Assembly: GCA_965216955.1 (NCBI GenBank)
Contig: CBDCGV010000017.1
Span: 248,001-312,000, forward strand
Origin: CBDCGV01 sp965216955
Lineage (GTDB): Bacteria; Bacteroidota; Bacteroidia; Chitinophagales; JADIYW01
Direction: 5' to 3'
DNA: 64,000 bases
The translations under genes and the position numbers were made by a program. Every line of letters starts with the position of its first letter. Positions within the stretch are counted from its first letter, which is position 1. Below the pieces are notes generated by a model. It saw only the letters and a program-made list of their open reading frames with translations. It had not been told where the DNA came from and did no database searches. Shown here one piece after another: positions 8,393-18,427 of this stretch.

Positions 8393-9841
8393 TCAATTCA
8401 CGAAGAAAGAACTAGTAATCAATAACGTACCGCTTTTATCTCTTAATGTTAAAAAGTACTTCCCTGCTTGCATATCATTTAACGGTAAAGACATTTGATT
8501 GCTACCCGCACCAATCCTAGTATATGTTTTATAAGCAACCTTTCCGATAATGTCTACTATTTCAATGCTTGTATCATAGCTTTTTTTGGCACTAAGCAAT
8601 ATACTTAATGTTTGCCCCTTTGAAATGGGTGAAGGATATAATTTAAAAGTTTCTATATTATTCGAATGATTGATGACATTAGTAACCTGAGGCAGATATT
8701 CTGCTTCATATGCATTTCCAAACATAATAAATACCGCTAAGGCATAAGCTTTACCTGTTGTCGTTTCTATATCGAAATAATAATTTTTATCGCCAATACA
8801 AGTTTCTGCACACACATTTTTTGTATTTAAAAACCCTTTTTCTTCAGGACCAACAGGATAAATGCTATGTTTTCTAAGTCCATAATACGCTCGTTCAACC
8901 GCCTTTTCATAGTCTTCTCCTGAAACTATTCCTAGTTTCAACGCATTCAATATCCCAAAACCAAACATAGCCGTACATGAACTTTCTATGTAATTTCCTT
9001 CTTCCCCTTTTCTTACAGGTAATTGATACCAATGACCAGTTGCCTCATCTTGCAAATCAGGCAAATGCACAATCATCTCTTTCAGGGATGCAGCTAAAAA
9101 GTCCCACTCCTTATGAGATCTGTCTATAGTATTTAAAAGCTCACTTAAAGTAACAACGACCCAAGCATTTCCTCTTCCCCAAATCTCCTTACTTCTCCGT
9201 GTATCCTTATCTGGCCAAGTGGTAGATTGAGAACAAAAATCAATATTAGGCTTATTGTCCCCATCCCAACCATGTACCCATAAGCCCCACTCCTCAACCT
9301 CTAATTTTTCTTTGTGTGCTTTAAATTGAAAGATAAGTTCATCGATATATTTTTCGTCATTGGTAGCTCTATACATCGCCATTAAATAAACACCAACCAT
9401 ATAAATGGTGTCGTCCCATAACTCAGGAGCATAAAATAAATGAGAAACTCCCCCATTGCTCGTTCGAATTATTCTAAGATAGTCTTCATAAACTTTTAAG
9501 GCCGCTTCGAGATAGCGTTCCTCTCCTGTTTCTCTATACATAAACGCCAAGCCATGTGTTGAGGCAACAGAATTAGGAAGCAAGCCGGTCGCATTGGATA
9601 TATTTCCTCTCATAGCCAATCGAACATATTCAAAGTACGTTTCTCTTTTATCTGTAGACATTGCTGATTCGTACTGGAGTATCATTACCCGAAGCAAAGG
9701 CGCATTTTGCCAATTTAAAGCATATTTAAAAGCCGGCAAATAAACCTTTCTAGCATAATTATCTAAAGAATCCACCCATGTTTGACTCTTTGCAAAAATA
9801 AAAAAACTTAATGTAAAAAACAGCAATAAACATCTTATCAT
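8393..9841 (-). CDS. Secreted GH88/GH105-like glycoside hydrolase with T9SS sorting domain
   Basis: A 482-residue exported protein. The signal peptide covers about 1-20. The central region has the alpha/alpha-barrel pattern of unsaturated glucuronyl/rhamnogalacturonyl hydrolases, including ELWDDTIYMVG and WGRGNAWVVVTLSELL, which matches the WGRGN-W motif of GH105/GH88. The last 80 or so residues start with YPSPISKG and form a Bacteroidota type A sorting domain, so it is probably exported by the type IX system. It may remove unsaturated uronic acids from pectin or ulvan fragments; the substrate cannot be read from sequence. No lyase or SusCD genes are adjacent, which is unusual for this enzyme class. 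Confidence 0.82.
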   Translation of the reverse strand: MIRCLLLFFTLSFFIFAKSQTWVDSLDNYARKVYLPAFKYALNWQNAPLLRVMILQYESAMSTDKRETYFEYVRLAMRGNISNATGLLPNSVASTHGLAFMYRETGEERYLEAALKVYEDYLRIIRTSNGGVSHLFYAPELWDDTIYMVGVYLMAMYRATNDEKYIDELIFQFKAHKEKLEVEEWGLWVHGWDGDNKPNIDFCSQSTTWPDKDTRRSKEIWGRGNAWVVVTLSELLNTIDRSHKEWDFLAASLKEMIVHLPDLQDEATGHWYQLPVRKGEEGNYIESSCTAMFGFGILNALKLGIVSGEDYEKAVERAYYGLRKHSIYPVGPEEKGFLNTKNVCAETCIGDKNYYFDIETTTGKAYALAVFIMFGNAYEAEYLPQVTNVINHSNNIETFKLYPSPISKGQTLSILLSAKKSYDTSIEIVDIIGKVAYKTYTRIGAGSNQMSLPLNDMQAGKYFLTLRDKSGTLLITSSFFVN

Positions 9842-9975
9842 GACACAAAATTTGTGCTTATAAAAAACAATTCTACTACAAAGGTATAAAAGCTTCTTTA
9901 AGTGTTTGTTTAGAAAAAAATACGGTTTAATAAAACCACTTAAATGAATGGCCTATATTATTTGGATTTCTCCTA

Positions 9976-10860
9976 TTAAAGGCTTTTTTCTTCCCTCTTT
10001 CCAAAATACCACATCATAAAACCTCCGGAGAACAACATCACCAAAGAATAAACCGCAGCCGGTATAGCCATATTAGGTTGTTTTAATATGGTTGTTGCAA
10101 TGACCATTGCTAAGACAGCACTTTGCACACCACTTTCAATAGTTATAGTAATCGTTTGTTTTAAATTAAGCCTAAACATTTTCGCAGAGAGAAATCCAAT
10201 CAACATAGTTGAAATGTTTAAAAGGATGGTTACAAGTCCAGCTGTTTTAAAATATGGAAGAATGTTCGCTTTATTCGCCGCTACCACTCCTATTACCACT
10301 ATAATTAAAATTACAACAGAAGCAATTCGTACAGGGCGCTCCATTTTAATTGCAAAGCGTTCATTAAAATGTTTTACGACCATGCCAATACCCACAGGAA
10401 TTACAGTAATTCCCATAATTTGAAAAATGGTCTTTAGAATGGGAAGCTGAACCTCTATATCACTATTATTCAAAAAATAAAGCAGTGCAAAAGAAATGAC
10501 CAATGGAATAGAGAAAACAGTAATAACACTAGAAATGGCTGTTAAAGTAATTGACAAAGCAGAATCCCCTTTGGAAACATGGGTGATCAGATTACTCGTA
10601 GCTCCTCCCGGACAAGCCGCAACCAGCACTAAGCCAACCGCCATTTCAGGAGATAGTTTGAATATTATCGCTATTAAAAAGCCCATTATTGGTAAAATAA
10701 TTAGCTGATTAAATAAGCCTAACATTGCAGCTTTAGGATAATTGACAACATTTTTGAAATCATTAATTGTTAATGATAGCCCCATTCCCAGCATAATAAT
10801 AGCCATGGAAACAGGTAAAATAATACTGGTCGCTATTGATTCTTCCATTGTATGAATCAA
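9976..10860 (-). CDS. Bile acid:sodium symporter (BASS) family transporter
   Basis: A 294-residue integral membrane protein with about nine to ten hydrophobic segments. The motif region VLVAACPGGATSNLITHVSKGD is characteristic of the SBF/BASS family and lies near one Na+-binding crossover. Homologues import organic anions (bile acids, pyruvate, pantoate and others) with sodium, so the substrate here is open. Start may be M1 or M5. It stands alone between two minus-strand genes with gaps of 61 and 134 bp, so operon membership is unclear. Confidence 0.9.
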   Translation of the reverse strand: MIHTMEESIATSIILPVSMAIIMLGMGLSLTINDFKNVVNYPKAAMLGLFNQLIILPIMGFLIAIIFKLSPEMAVGLVLVAACPGGATSNLITHVSKGDSALSITLTAISSVITVFSIPLVISFALLYFLNNSDIEVQLPILKTIFQIMGITVIPVGIGMVVKHFNERFAIKMERPVRIASVVILIIVVIGVVAANKANILPYFKTAGLVTILLNISTMLIGFLSAKMFRLNLKQTITITIESGVQSAVLAMVIATTILKQPNMAIPAAVYSLVMLFSGGFMMWYFGKREEKSL

Positions 10861-10921
10861 GATATGAAGTTTTTACGACCTCGGATCAAACTTGAGAAGA
10901 ATTAAATAAAATAATTATCTC

Positions 10922-12064
10922 CTATAGTTTCAGCCCTATTTTATAAGCTTCTTCAAGTATTTCATCTAAGTAAGCTTCTCCCTCATTTGCTAAAACAATA
11001 GCACCAACCTTTGTCACAGGGTTAAATGCCATAATGGTGGCAACCCCCTCTTCACCGCCATCATGGCCCCAAAGATTGTTACTTTCAGAAAACAAAAACA
11101 AATGCAATCCCACTTCTCTATCTATAGATGGTATTTGAGGAGTTATCATTTTTCTAACCGTTTCTGCCTTTAACAATTCATCTCCATTAGACATTTTTCC
11201 TTGCATCGCCAATGTACTTAAGAACAAAAACAAATCTCTTGATGTTGACCGAAGCCCTCCATTAGGATAATCTGTAAAAGTGTAATGTTCAATTGCCTTA
11301 AACTCTCCTCTCCCGTATTCATATGGTTGAACAATTGGTTGTGAAATCTCCTCTAATCGCCAAAACGTATTGCTCATCTTTAATGGTAGAAAAATATTTT
11401 CCTTGCAATAGGTATTAAAATCTTTCCCCGATATAACTTCCACCAATGCTCCTATCAAAGCGTTTCCAGTATTTGAATATTCATAGTCCCTACCCGGTTC
11501 AAAGTCATAAAAATTCTCATCGGAGTTATAATACAACCCTCCAGACACTAAGTAAGATTTTAGATAATCAAAGAGCTTTATTGGGCTGTCCCTACCATAA
11601 TAATACTGCTCGTCCAAAGCACTTCCATCTCCAATTGAAGCAGTATGCGTTAGAAGCATTTGAAATGTTATTTTTGTAGAATAATCTGGATGCTCCACTT
11701 TAAAAGGGAGATAATCATTTATATTATCCTCTAGTGCAAACTGTCCCGCTTCATAAAGTTGAAGTAATGCTGTCGCTGTTATTACTTTAGAAATGGAGGC
11801 CAATAAAAACAAATGATCCTGTTTAAGTGCTATGTTTTTTTCAATATTTGACTTCCCAAAATAATGCTCATACAAAACATGCTCTTCCTTAAAAACTAAC
11901 ACCGACATTGCAGGAATTGCTTGTATAGACATTTCTTCTTCAAGATATGCCTCAAAATCTTCTTTGTTTTCAATATTCAACTCTTCCTTTCCACAACGGG
12001 CAAAAAGAGTAAGTGTTGAAATAAGTATAATAACAACCCCGCTTATTTGATTTATTCTTTTCAT
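10922..12064 (-). CDS. Serine hydrolase, class C beta-lactamase/PBP4*-like
   Basis: A 380-residue exported enzyme. The N-terminus is a signal peptide with cysteine at residue 24 (LFARC), a weak lipobox, so it may be a lipoprotein. Catalytic motifs of the family are visible: SISK (S-x-x-K) at 90-93, YSN within YEYSNTGNAL at about 194-200, and HDGG near 335 in place of the K/H-T/S-G motif. Such proteins are usually esterases or peptidases acting on D-amino-acid peptides rather than true resistance beta-lactamases. No AmpR-like regulator is nearby. Confidence 0.88.
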   Translation of the reverse strand: MKRINQISGVVIILISTLTLFARCGKEELNIENKEDFEAYLEEEMSIQAIPAMSVLVFKEEHVLYEHYFGKSNIEKNIALKQDHLFLLASISKVITATALLQLYEAGQFALEDNINDYLPFKVEHPDYSTKITFQMLLTHTASIGDGSALDEQYYYGRDSPIKLFDYLKSYLVSGGLYYNSDENFYDFEPGRDYEYSNTGNALIGALVEVISGKDFNTYCKENIFLPLKMSNTFWRLEEISQPIVQPYEYGRGEFKAIEHYTFTDYPNGGLRSTSRDLFLFLSTLAMQGKMSNGDELLKAETVRKMITPQIPSIDREVGLHLFLFSESNNLWGHDGGEEGVATIMAFNPVTKVGAIVLANEGEAYLDEILEEAYKIGLKL

Positions 12065-12216
12065 TTAACTGTATTAACCTTGCAGCTAAACGCCTCAATT
12101 ATCTTTTTTAGTATTGTGCTATTTTAATACATTAAAACAAGGCTTAAAGTTGTAATTGAAGGTTTGTAAAGAAATAAACGAAGTCTAACAAACATTTAAA
12201 CTAAAAGAACCTTCTA

Positions 12217-13377
12217 CTATTCGTCAGCATGTTTACACATCCTCCATTCAATAACTGCGATTAGCAATAAGCTTACCGCTATGATTGTAAGTGCCAATTT
12301 AGGAAGTTCTTCAATGCTAAACCATAACCCCGTAACGGAGACGGCTAATATAAACAGTCTAGGCATCAAAACATTTCCACTTGCTAACCATACAGCTATG
12401 GTTGTGCTTCCTACGAAAAGTGCATATCCAATACCTAATGCTAAAACCACTTGAATGCTTAATAAATCATGCGGATGAGACAATGCTTTCTCCAAACCAA
12501 TCGCCATCCCAATAATTCCACAAATAAGTGGAAAATGGACAAAACTATACGCATCTCTGACCAAACGCCCCTGTTTAACCCCCTTTTTTTCGATTAATTG
12601 TTCTTCTAAGTAATCGCTGATCCAAGCAAAATAACTCCACCATAAAAGACAGGTAACAACAACGGCAAGTCCTCCAATAATTAATAGCTCTTGAGACCTT
12701 TCAATAGCATCTACCGCTGTGGCTGCAACAATAAGTGATTCACCCAGTGCAATTATTACAATTAAACCGTGCCGCTCGGCAAAATGTTGTGCTTGTAATC
12801 CCCACCCTTCTTGCTTACCACCAATAAAACCAGCCATCATATCTAAAAATATGGCCCCAATCCACCACCATATTCTTTGATCGGGCGCTGCCACTGCCCC
12901 TATTAAAACAGCAGCAAAACCAGTTAAAGAAGCCGTTCCATAAAAAACAATGCCTTTTCTTCTAGCATCTGTTTCAGCTGTTGCTTTGAAGATTAGCCAT
13001 AAACCAAGTATTCTATTTAAAATATAAGGTACTGCAAACCACATGGCTGCATTCTTAAAAGCATAATTAACAGAAGACGCCATAACGAAAGCAATCCCTG
13101 TTGCTAGTAACACAACCATTCTAACGGATGCAATTTTTGTGTTTGCAAAATTAAGGGCCCATGTAAATTGTGTCCACCCCCACCACAGTAACCAAAAAAT
13201 CAGAATTGATTGCAATACATGTTTACCATCTAAATGGTGTGCCGTCATAGAAGTTAGCTTGGTAATTGCAAAAACAAATACTAAATCAAAAAAGAGTTCA
13301 ATAAAGTCTGCACTCTGCTCTTCTTTGGAAATCATGTTGTCAGAAGGGTGAGCAAGTAGTTTGATTAGTTGACGCAT
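12217..13377 (-). CDS. LtrA-like (low temperature requirement A) membrane protein
   Basis: A 386-residue polytopic membrane protein with about eleven helices. The N-terminal signature ADFIELFFDLVFVFAITKL and the later RHGLIVIIALGESLIVAA are typical of the LtrA family. LtrA was named from a Listeria cold-growth mutant; molecular function is unknown. It is transcribed alone, with a 346-bp gap upstream to the divergent adhesin gene. Confidence 0.88.
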   Translation of the reverse strand: MRQLIKLLAHPSDNMISKEEQSADFIELFFDLVFVFAITKLTSMTAHHLDGKHVLQSILIFWLLWWGWTQFTWALNFANTKIASVRMVVLLATGIAFVMASSVNYAFKNAAMWFAVPYILNRILGLWLIFKATAETDARRKGIVFYGTASLTGFAAVLIGAVAAPDQRIWWWIGAIFLDMMAGFIGGKQEGWGLQAQHFAERHGLIVIIALGESLIVAATAVDAIERSQELLIIGGLAVVVTCLLWWSYFAWISDYLEEQLIEKKGVKQGRLVRDAYSFVHFPLICGIIGMAIGLEKALSHPHDLLSIQVVLALGIGYALFVGSTTIAVWLASGNVLMPRLFILAVSVTGLWFSIEELPKLALTIIAVSLLLIAVIEWRMCKHADE

Positions 13378-13723
13378 GTCTATTATAATGTAGTTTGAAG
13401 TCCTTAATCGATGCTCAAAAATAGGGACAAGATTTTATAATAAAAAGTCCTTGAAATCAAAAGATTATAAAGTTTCGTAATCCCCCTTGATCCTTGTTAT
13501 ACCGAATTGTTACATTAAAATTTAAACAAAAAGTAGTCAAAGTTATGATCTAAGATTTCTAAAAAAAGTAAAAGGTATTGACCTTTCTTTCTTCCAGTTT
13601 CTTTAAGGTGCACCCTTCAAATGTTAAAAAGACTATTTCATCATAGCTAATACCCTTTCTAATGTAGATCCGAGTTAAATAAATTCTATATTGGTAACCT
13701 CTTTGAAATGCAACATATCAGTT
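13378..13723. other. Intergenic region between divergent LtrA and adhesin genes
   Basis: 346 bp of AT-rich DNA carrying the 5' regions of two divergent genes. I see no convincing TAnnTTTG/TTG pair, no strong hairpin and no short gene with a good start. Confidence 0.5.
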
Positions 13724-15742
13724 ATGAACTATTATTTTTCAAAGTTATGTGCATTAGTACTGGCTCACCTTGCAGTATTATCATTTAGTCTTTCTGCCCA
13801 AGAAGTTTGCAATAATGGTGTAGATGATGATGGGGATGGCTTTATTGATTGCAATGATAGTGAATGTAATAACAGTCTAGATATATTTCCCGTTTCAGAA
13901 GAGTTTGAAAACCAACTATTTCAAAACCCTAACTGGGTACTTTCAGGATCTGCTTACTTAAATTCCGGATGGCTTACATTAACCGATGACTCCCCCTTTT
14001 TATCAGGGAATGCCATACTGAACGCTCCATTTAGTTCTTCAGATAATATTATTGTTGAATTTGAATATTCCACAGCTATTTTAAACAACAACAATAATTG
14101 TGTCGATATAGGCGATGGTTTAACCTTTTTCTTAATAGATGGAACGGCCCCTCCTTCTGTTGGAGGCTCCGGTGGGGCACTAGGATATACTTCTAATTCC
14201 TTAAACCCTAGTGGAGGAATTACAGGAGGTTTTGTAGGCGTTGGTTTAGATGAGTTTGGCAATTTTGCAGTAGCTTCCTTAACTTCTTCAATAAATTGTA
14301 CTCCTTTGGGTAAAGATGCCGTTACAATAAGAGGTATGCAAACCAATGATGCATTAACCGCATATAGATGCATTGCAACTTCTCTGCTTCCCAATAATGC
14401 AAATATTGATGTTGGCTCTAGAGCCGAAGCTAGAAAAGTAAGGGTTGTTATTAGCAACGGAGGACTTTTGGATCTGTTTATGGATCTAAATACTGGTCAA
14501 GGTTTTGAACCCATATTCGTTGGGTTGGATTTAAATCAAGTTGTGCCCCCTACCTTTAAAATAGGTTTTGCAGCCTCTACCGGTGGGGCCTGTATTGCGC
14601 ATGAAATAAATAATGTGTTTGTTGGTAAACCCGTAAATCTAGAGCTTTCGCTTAACGCCAGGTCTGATACTATCGATGTTTGTATAGAAAATGTAGAACT
14701 GGAAATAATGGCTGTTAATCATGGTCCAAACAATGTTAGCAACGTTTTGCTAGAAAGCATTATTCCTGCCGAAATAAGTGACGTAACATGGACCTGTGCT
14801 GATTGTGATATTCAATCAGGAAATGGGAATGACATATCTACAACCATTTCCTTAGATGTTGGAGAAACTATTACAATAGAAGTTCAAGGTAGTGTTGCCG
14901 ACCTCGGTTTAAATGGGTTTGTGAATTATAGTGCTCGAATTGATTTTAATTGTACAGGTTATTTAAGCACCAATATAAATAGCAGTCAGGCCGTTGATTC
15001 TTTGTTATTACAAAATACTTTTGATATAGACCCCTTTGGAAATGATACCACTATATGTGATGACACCACTTTGACATTAAATGCTACTACTCCTCAAGCT
15101 ACAGGTTATCTTTGGAATGATGGATCTTCAAACCCTACCTTAACGGTTGCTTTAGATGGAAACTATTGGGTAGAAGTTACTAAAGGAGCATGTGTAGAAA
15201 CAGATACAATTAATGTAAATGTCGACAGCTCAGCAATTGTAGCTATAAATGTTTTATGTGGAGATAATGGTCAGTATCAAATACAGCTTGACATCAATAA
15301 TCAAAGTTTTGAGGTACTAGTCAATGACGTAGCCGGGACCGGGAGTTACGCAAATAATATTTGGACGAGCGATTTAATCGCCAATGAGCTTCATCCAATT
15401 GTTGTTGTATCAACAATTGGTTGCGAAGAACAAGCTATAAGCTATACCGTTAATTGTATGCTTTTGACAATAAGTTTACCTACCGCCTTTACACCAAACA
15501 ATGATGGAGAGAACGATCTGCTATTAGGGTATGCCAGTGAAAATTTACAGCTCGATAGTTATACGCTTTCTATCTATGATAGATGGGGAACACTCCTTTT
15601 TGAATCGAATGATATTAATCAAGGATGGGATGGCACCTTTAAATCTAAAAAAATGAGCGCTGGTGTGTATACTGCTATACTCAAGGTAAAAATGGACGGC
15701 CTAGAAAAAAAGACTATAAGCCAGGTAAAGCTTATTAAGTAA
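13724..15742 (+). CDS. Large secreted adhesin-like protein with L-type lectin-like domain and CHU-type C-terminus
   Basis: Start taken at the ATG at 13724, which gives a clean signal peptide ending near LSAQE; the upstream in-frame TTG (13691) would add 11 residues before it. Mature order: a calcium-binding-like VDDDGDGFIDCND segment with flanking cysteines, an L-type lectin-like sandwich (about 60-310; VDIGDGLTFFLIDG and GGFVGVGLDEFGNF), a DUF11/Ig-like domain with Cys pairs, an Ig-like WNDGSSNPTLTV segment, and a gliding-motility-associated C-terminal domain (TAFTPNNDGENDLL, YDRWG, W-D-G). The last is a type B signal for type IX secretion. Length is 672 residues. Probably surface-attached or released; the glycan ligand is unknown. 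Confidence 0.82.
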   Translation: MNYYFSKLCALVLAHLAVLSFSLSAQEVCNNGVDDDGDGFIDCNDSECNNSLDIFPVSEEFENQLFQNPNWVLSGSAYLNSGWLTLTDDSPFLSGNAILNAPFSSSDNIIVEFEYSTAILNNNNNCVDIGDGLTFFLIDGTAPPSVGGSGGALGYTSNSLNPSGGITGGFVGVGLDEFGNFAVASLTSSINCTPLGKDAVTIRGMQTNDALTAYRCIATSLLPNNANIDVGSRAEARKVRVVISNGGLLDLFMDLNTGQGFEPIFVGLDLNQVVPPTFKIGFAASTGGACIAHEINNVFVGKPVNLELSLNARSDTIDVCIENVELEIMAVNHGPNNVSNVLLESIIPAEISDVTWTCADCDIQSGNGNDISTTISLDVGETITIEVQGSVADLGLNGFVNYSARIDFNCTGYLSTNINSSQAVDSLLLQNTFDIDPFGNDTTICDDTTLTLNATTPQATGYLWNDGSSNPTLTVALDGNYWVEVTKGACVETDTINVNVDSSAIVAINVLCGDNGQYQIQLDINNQSFEVLVNDVAGTGSYANNIWTSDLIANELHPIVVVSTIGCEEQAISYTVNCMLLTISLPTAFTPNNDGENDLLLGYASENLQLDSYTLSIYDRWGTLLFESNDINQGWDGTFKSKKMSAGVYTAILKVKMDGLEKKTISQVKLIK

Positions 15743-15832
15743 AAAAAGAAAAGTCCTAGTTTATCTTTCAAATTTCTCTTCATGCTAGACACATAAAAAT
15801 TGCTATCTTGTTATAAACAAACATTCCATAAA

Positions 15833-18427
15833 ATGACTCCTCAGGAAAAAGACAAATTACTGGGACTAGTAGCTGAAAACAAAGTACAGGTTGCGATAGA
15901 ATATATGCGCTCTCTAAACCTCAATGAAAGTGCCAAGGAGGCGGCTATTCTCATATCAGGACAGTATAAACAATTAAAAGAGAAAAACATAAGAGGCACT
16001 GTATCCTTTGAGCAGGGAACGCTTACAGAAAATCAAATCAAAAACAGGATTGTTGATTGGGCCAGCCAAACATATGGAGAAACGACGGTGAAACCATCGG
16101 AAGCACCCGATGAGCTGACCTTTATCCCAACCAGAGACCCCGATAGCCTAATTGGGCGAGGAACTTTTTTAAAGCAATTGAGACAACGACTGGAAGAAAA
16201 CAAAAGTATTGTTTTGATGAATGCTATGGGTGGTATTGGAAAAACATCCGTGGCAGAGGCCTATACCGCACAGTATTATTATCAGTATAAAAAAATGGTA
16301 TGGGTACAACAAATCGAAAATGAAGATTTTAGATTGTCCTTTACCAGTAATGCTGCACTGATCAAAACACTAAATATACAAACGGAAGGCAAGCAAATAG
16401 AAGAGTTGTTTATGGAAATTTGCATGGCCCTCCGCCAGATCAAAGAAAGTCCTAAGTTATTGGTAATTGATAATGTTACAAAAGAAGTATCTCCATATTG
16501 GCAGCAATTGCCACAACCTCCCAACTGGCATGTTTTGTTTACCTCACGACAAAAAATAAATGGGGCCTCGGAGATAGAATTGGACTTTCTCGAAAAAGAA
16601 GATGCCCTTGAATTATTTGAATTTTATTTAAGAGAACCTGTGGAAGATCACGCAGCGCTGGCAGCATTGATTGATCAATTTGGCAGGCATACCCTAACCA
16701 TAGAACTATTGGCTAAAGCCATGCGGGAAAACAATTATTCATTGACGCAATTGAAAAAATCTTTAGCGACCAATTTACAAGTAGGAGAAGGAACCGAACA
16801 CAGTAAAAAAGCAAAGGTAGAGCTGCTTAAAACTTATTTGTTAAAGATCTTTGATATGAGTAATCTATCAAAGGAAGAAATTAGTTTATTGCAACAATTT
16901 GCCTGTTTACCAGGCACTGCACAACCCATTGAAATACTAAACACCTTGCTAACGGAAAAAGAGGCCGATCAACCCCGATTGTTCAGGCAATGTCGCAGTT
17001 TGTATAAAAAAGGCTGGCTGCTTTATAATGATAAAGCCAAAAGCTATAAAATGCATGCGATCATCCATGAATTAGTGCCTGAAAAATTTGAGATTCAACA
17101 AACCGATGTAGCAAATTTACTCAATAGAATTACCCAAAAACTGAAAATAGACTATGCAAAGGACAATCCCATAGACAAATTTCCCTGGGTGCCTTACGGT
17201 CAATCTATTTTACGTCAATTACCGAAGCCAACGGCTGAAGAAGCACACCTTCAAAACAATTTAGCATTAGTCCTTAAGGAATTGGGAGACTTTGAGGGCG
17301 CTCGGGACTTGCTTGAAAAAGCGCTAAAATCTGCAGAGACCAATTTGGGGGCTGATCATCCTAATACCGCAATGGGCTATTCCAATCTGGCATTAGTCCT
17401 TCGGAGTTTGGGAGACTTTGAGAGTGCTCAGGAGTTACTTGAAAAAGCACTAAAATCTGCCGAGATCACTTTTGGGGTCGATCACCCTAATACAGCAACT
17501 CTTTATTCCAATTTAGCAACCGTCCTTAGGGATTTGGGAGACTTTGAGGGCGCTCGGGACTTGCTTGAAAAAGCACTAAAATCTGCCGAGATCACTTTTG
17601 GGGTCGATCACCCTAATACAGCAATTCATTATTCCAATTTAGCATTAGTCCTTCAAAATTTGGGAGACTTTGAGGGCGCTCGGGACTTGCTTGAAAAAGC
17701 ACTAAAATCTACTGAGACCAATTTTGGGGTCGATCACCCTAATACAGCAACTCATTATTCCAATTTAGCAACCGTCCTTAGGGATTTGGGAGACTTTGAG
17801 GGTGCTCGGGACTTGCTTGAAAAAGCACTAAAATCGGATGAGACCAATTTTGGGGCCAATCATCCTAATACAACAATTAGTTATTCCAATTTGGCTTTAG
17901 TCCTTCAGGATTTAGGAGACTTTGAGGGCGCTCGGGACTTGCTTGAAAAAGCACTAAAATCAGATGAAGCCAATTTTGGGGCTGATCATCCTAATACAAC
18001 AATTAGTTATTCCAATTTAGCATTAGTTCTTCAAAATTTGGGAGACTTTGAGGGCGCTCGGGACTTGCTTGAAAAAGCACTAAAATCAGATGAAGCCAAT
18101 TTTGGCGTCGGTCATCCTAATATAGCAACTCGTTATTCTAATTTGGCATTGGTACTTAAGGATTTGGGAGACTTTGAAAAAGCAAGGGAGTTGCTTGAAA
18201 AAGCACTAAAATCGGATCAGGCCAATTTTGAGACCGATCATCCTAATACAGCAATTAGTTATTCCAATTTGGCTTTAGTCCTTCAGGATTTAGGAGACTT
18301 TGAAAAAGCAAGGGAGTTGTTAGAAAAAGCACTTCAAATTTTCAAATCGGTTTTACCTAAAGGACACCCTCATATAGCCATAGCAGAGGGTAATTTAAAA
18401 GTATTGTTAGAAGAAATGAAAGGCTAA
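15833..18427 (+). CDS. NLR-like protein: EAD-like domain, NB-ARC NTPase, TPR array
   Basis: An 864-residue STAND NTPase; start chosen at the ATG at 15833, where the conserved N-terminal domain begins. Residues 1-80 are helical and resemble an effector-associated domain of the EAD11 type (LISGQYKQLKEKNIRGTVSF). Residues 100-400 are NB-ARC: P-loop GGIGKT at 133-138, Walker B LLVIDN at 209-214, and LFTSR at 235-239. After a winged-helix region, nine 42-residue TPRs with LGDFE occupy about 480-845. Bacterial NB-ARC/TPR proteins with EADs are predicted conflict or phage-sensing systems in which the TPRs recognise a trigger and the EAD recruits an effector. No effector gene is adjacent on the same strand, so the partner would be encoded elsewhere. 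Confidence 0.85.
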   Translation: MTPQEKDKLLGLVAENKVQVAIEYMRSLNLNESAKEAAILISGQYKQLKEKNIRGTVSFEQGTLTENQIKNRIVDWASQTYGETTVKPSEAPDELTFIPTRDPDSLIGRGTFLKQLRQRLEENKSIVLMNAMGGIGKTSVAEAYTAQYYYQYKKMVWVQQIENEDFRLSFTSNAALIKTLNIQTEGKQIEELFMEICMALRQIKESPKLLVIDNVTKEVSPYWQQLPQPPNWHVLFTSRQKINGASEIELDFLEKEDALELFEFYLREPVEDHAALAALIDQFGRHTLTIELLAKAMRENNYSLTQLKKSLATNLQVGEGTEHSKKAKVELLKTYLLKIFDMSNLSKEEISLLQQFACLPGTAQPIEILNTLLTEKEADQPRLFRQCRSLYKKGWLLYNDKAKSYKMHAIIHELVPEKFEIQQTDVANLLNRITQKLKIDYAKDNPIDKFPWVPYGQSILRQLPKPTAEEAHLQNNLALVLKELGDFEGARDLLEKALKSAETNLGADHPNTAMGYSNLALVLRSLGDFESAQELLEKALKSAEITFGVDHPNTATLYSNLATVLRDLGDFEGARDLLEKALKSAEITFGVDHPNTAIHYSNLALVLQNLGDFEGARDLLEKALKSTETNFGVDHPNTATHYSNLATVLRDLGDFEGARDLLEKALKSDETNFGANHPNTTISYSNLALVLQDLGDFEGARDLLEKALKSDEANFGADHPNTTISYSNLALVLQNLGDFEGARDLLEKALKSDEANFGVGHPNIATRYSNLALVLKDLGDFEKARELLEKALKSDQANFETDHPNTAISYSNLALVLQDLGDFEKARELLEKALQIFKSVLPKGHPHIAIAEGNLKVLLEEMKG
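17261..18395 (+). repeat. Nine tandem 126-bp TPR-coding repeats
   Basis: In-frame DNA repeat with an exact 126-bp period (42 codons). The LGDFE codons recur from about 17282 to about 18291 in nine units. Units 3 to 7 are almost identical over long stretches (for example GGGACTTGCTTGAAAAAGC recurs exactly), while differences concentrate in the DHPNTA-x-x-YSN part. This suggests recent expansion or gene conversion and makes the region prone to length change and assembly error. Confidence 0.95.

Noticed and set aside
10922..12064. A true beta-lactam resistance gene
   Set aside because: The motifs fit the broad serine-hydrolase family, the third motif is HDGG rather than KTG, and no AmpR-like regulator is close.
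13954..14457. A 167-codon minus-strand frame inside the lectin-like gene
   Set aside because: No start context or family features; the plus strand encodes a continuous domain there.
17261..18395. Regular direct repeats that could suggest a CRISPR array
   Set aside because: The 126-bp period is in frame, codes for TPRs and has no unique spacers.
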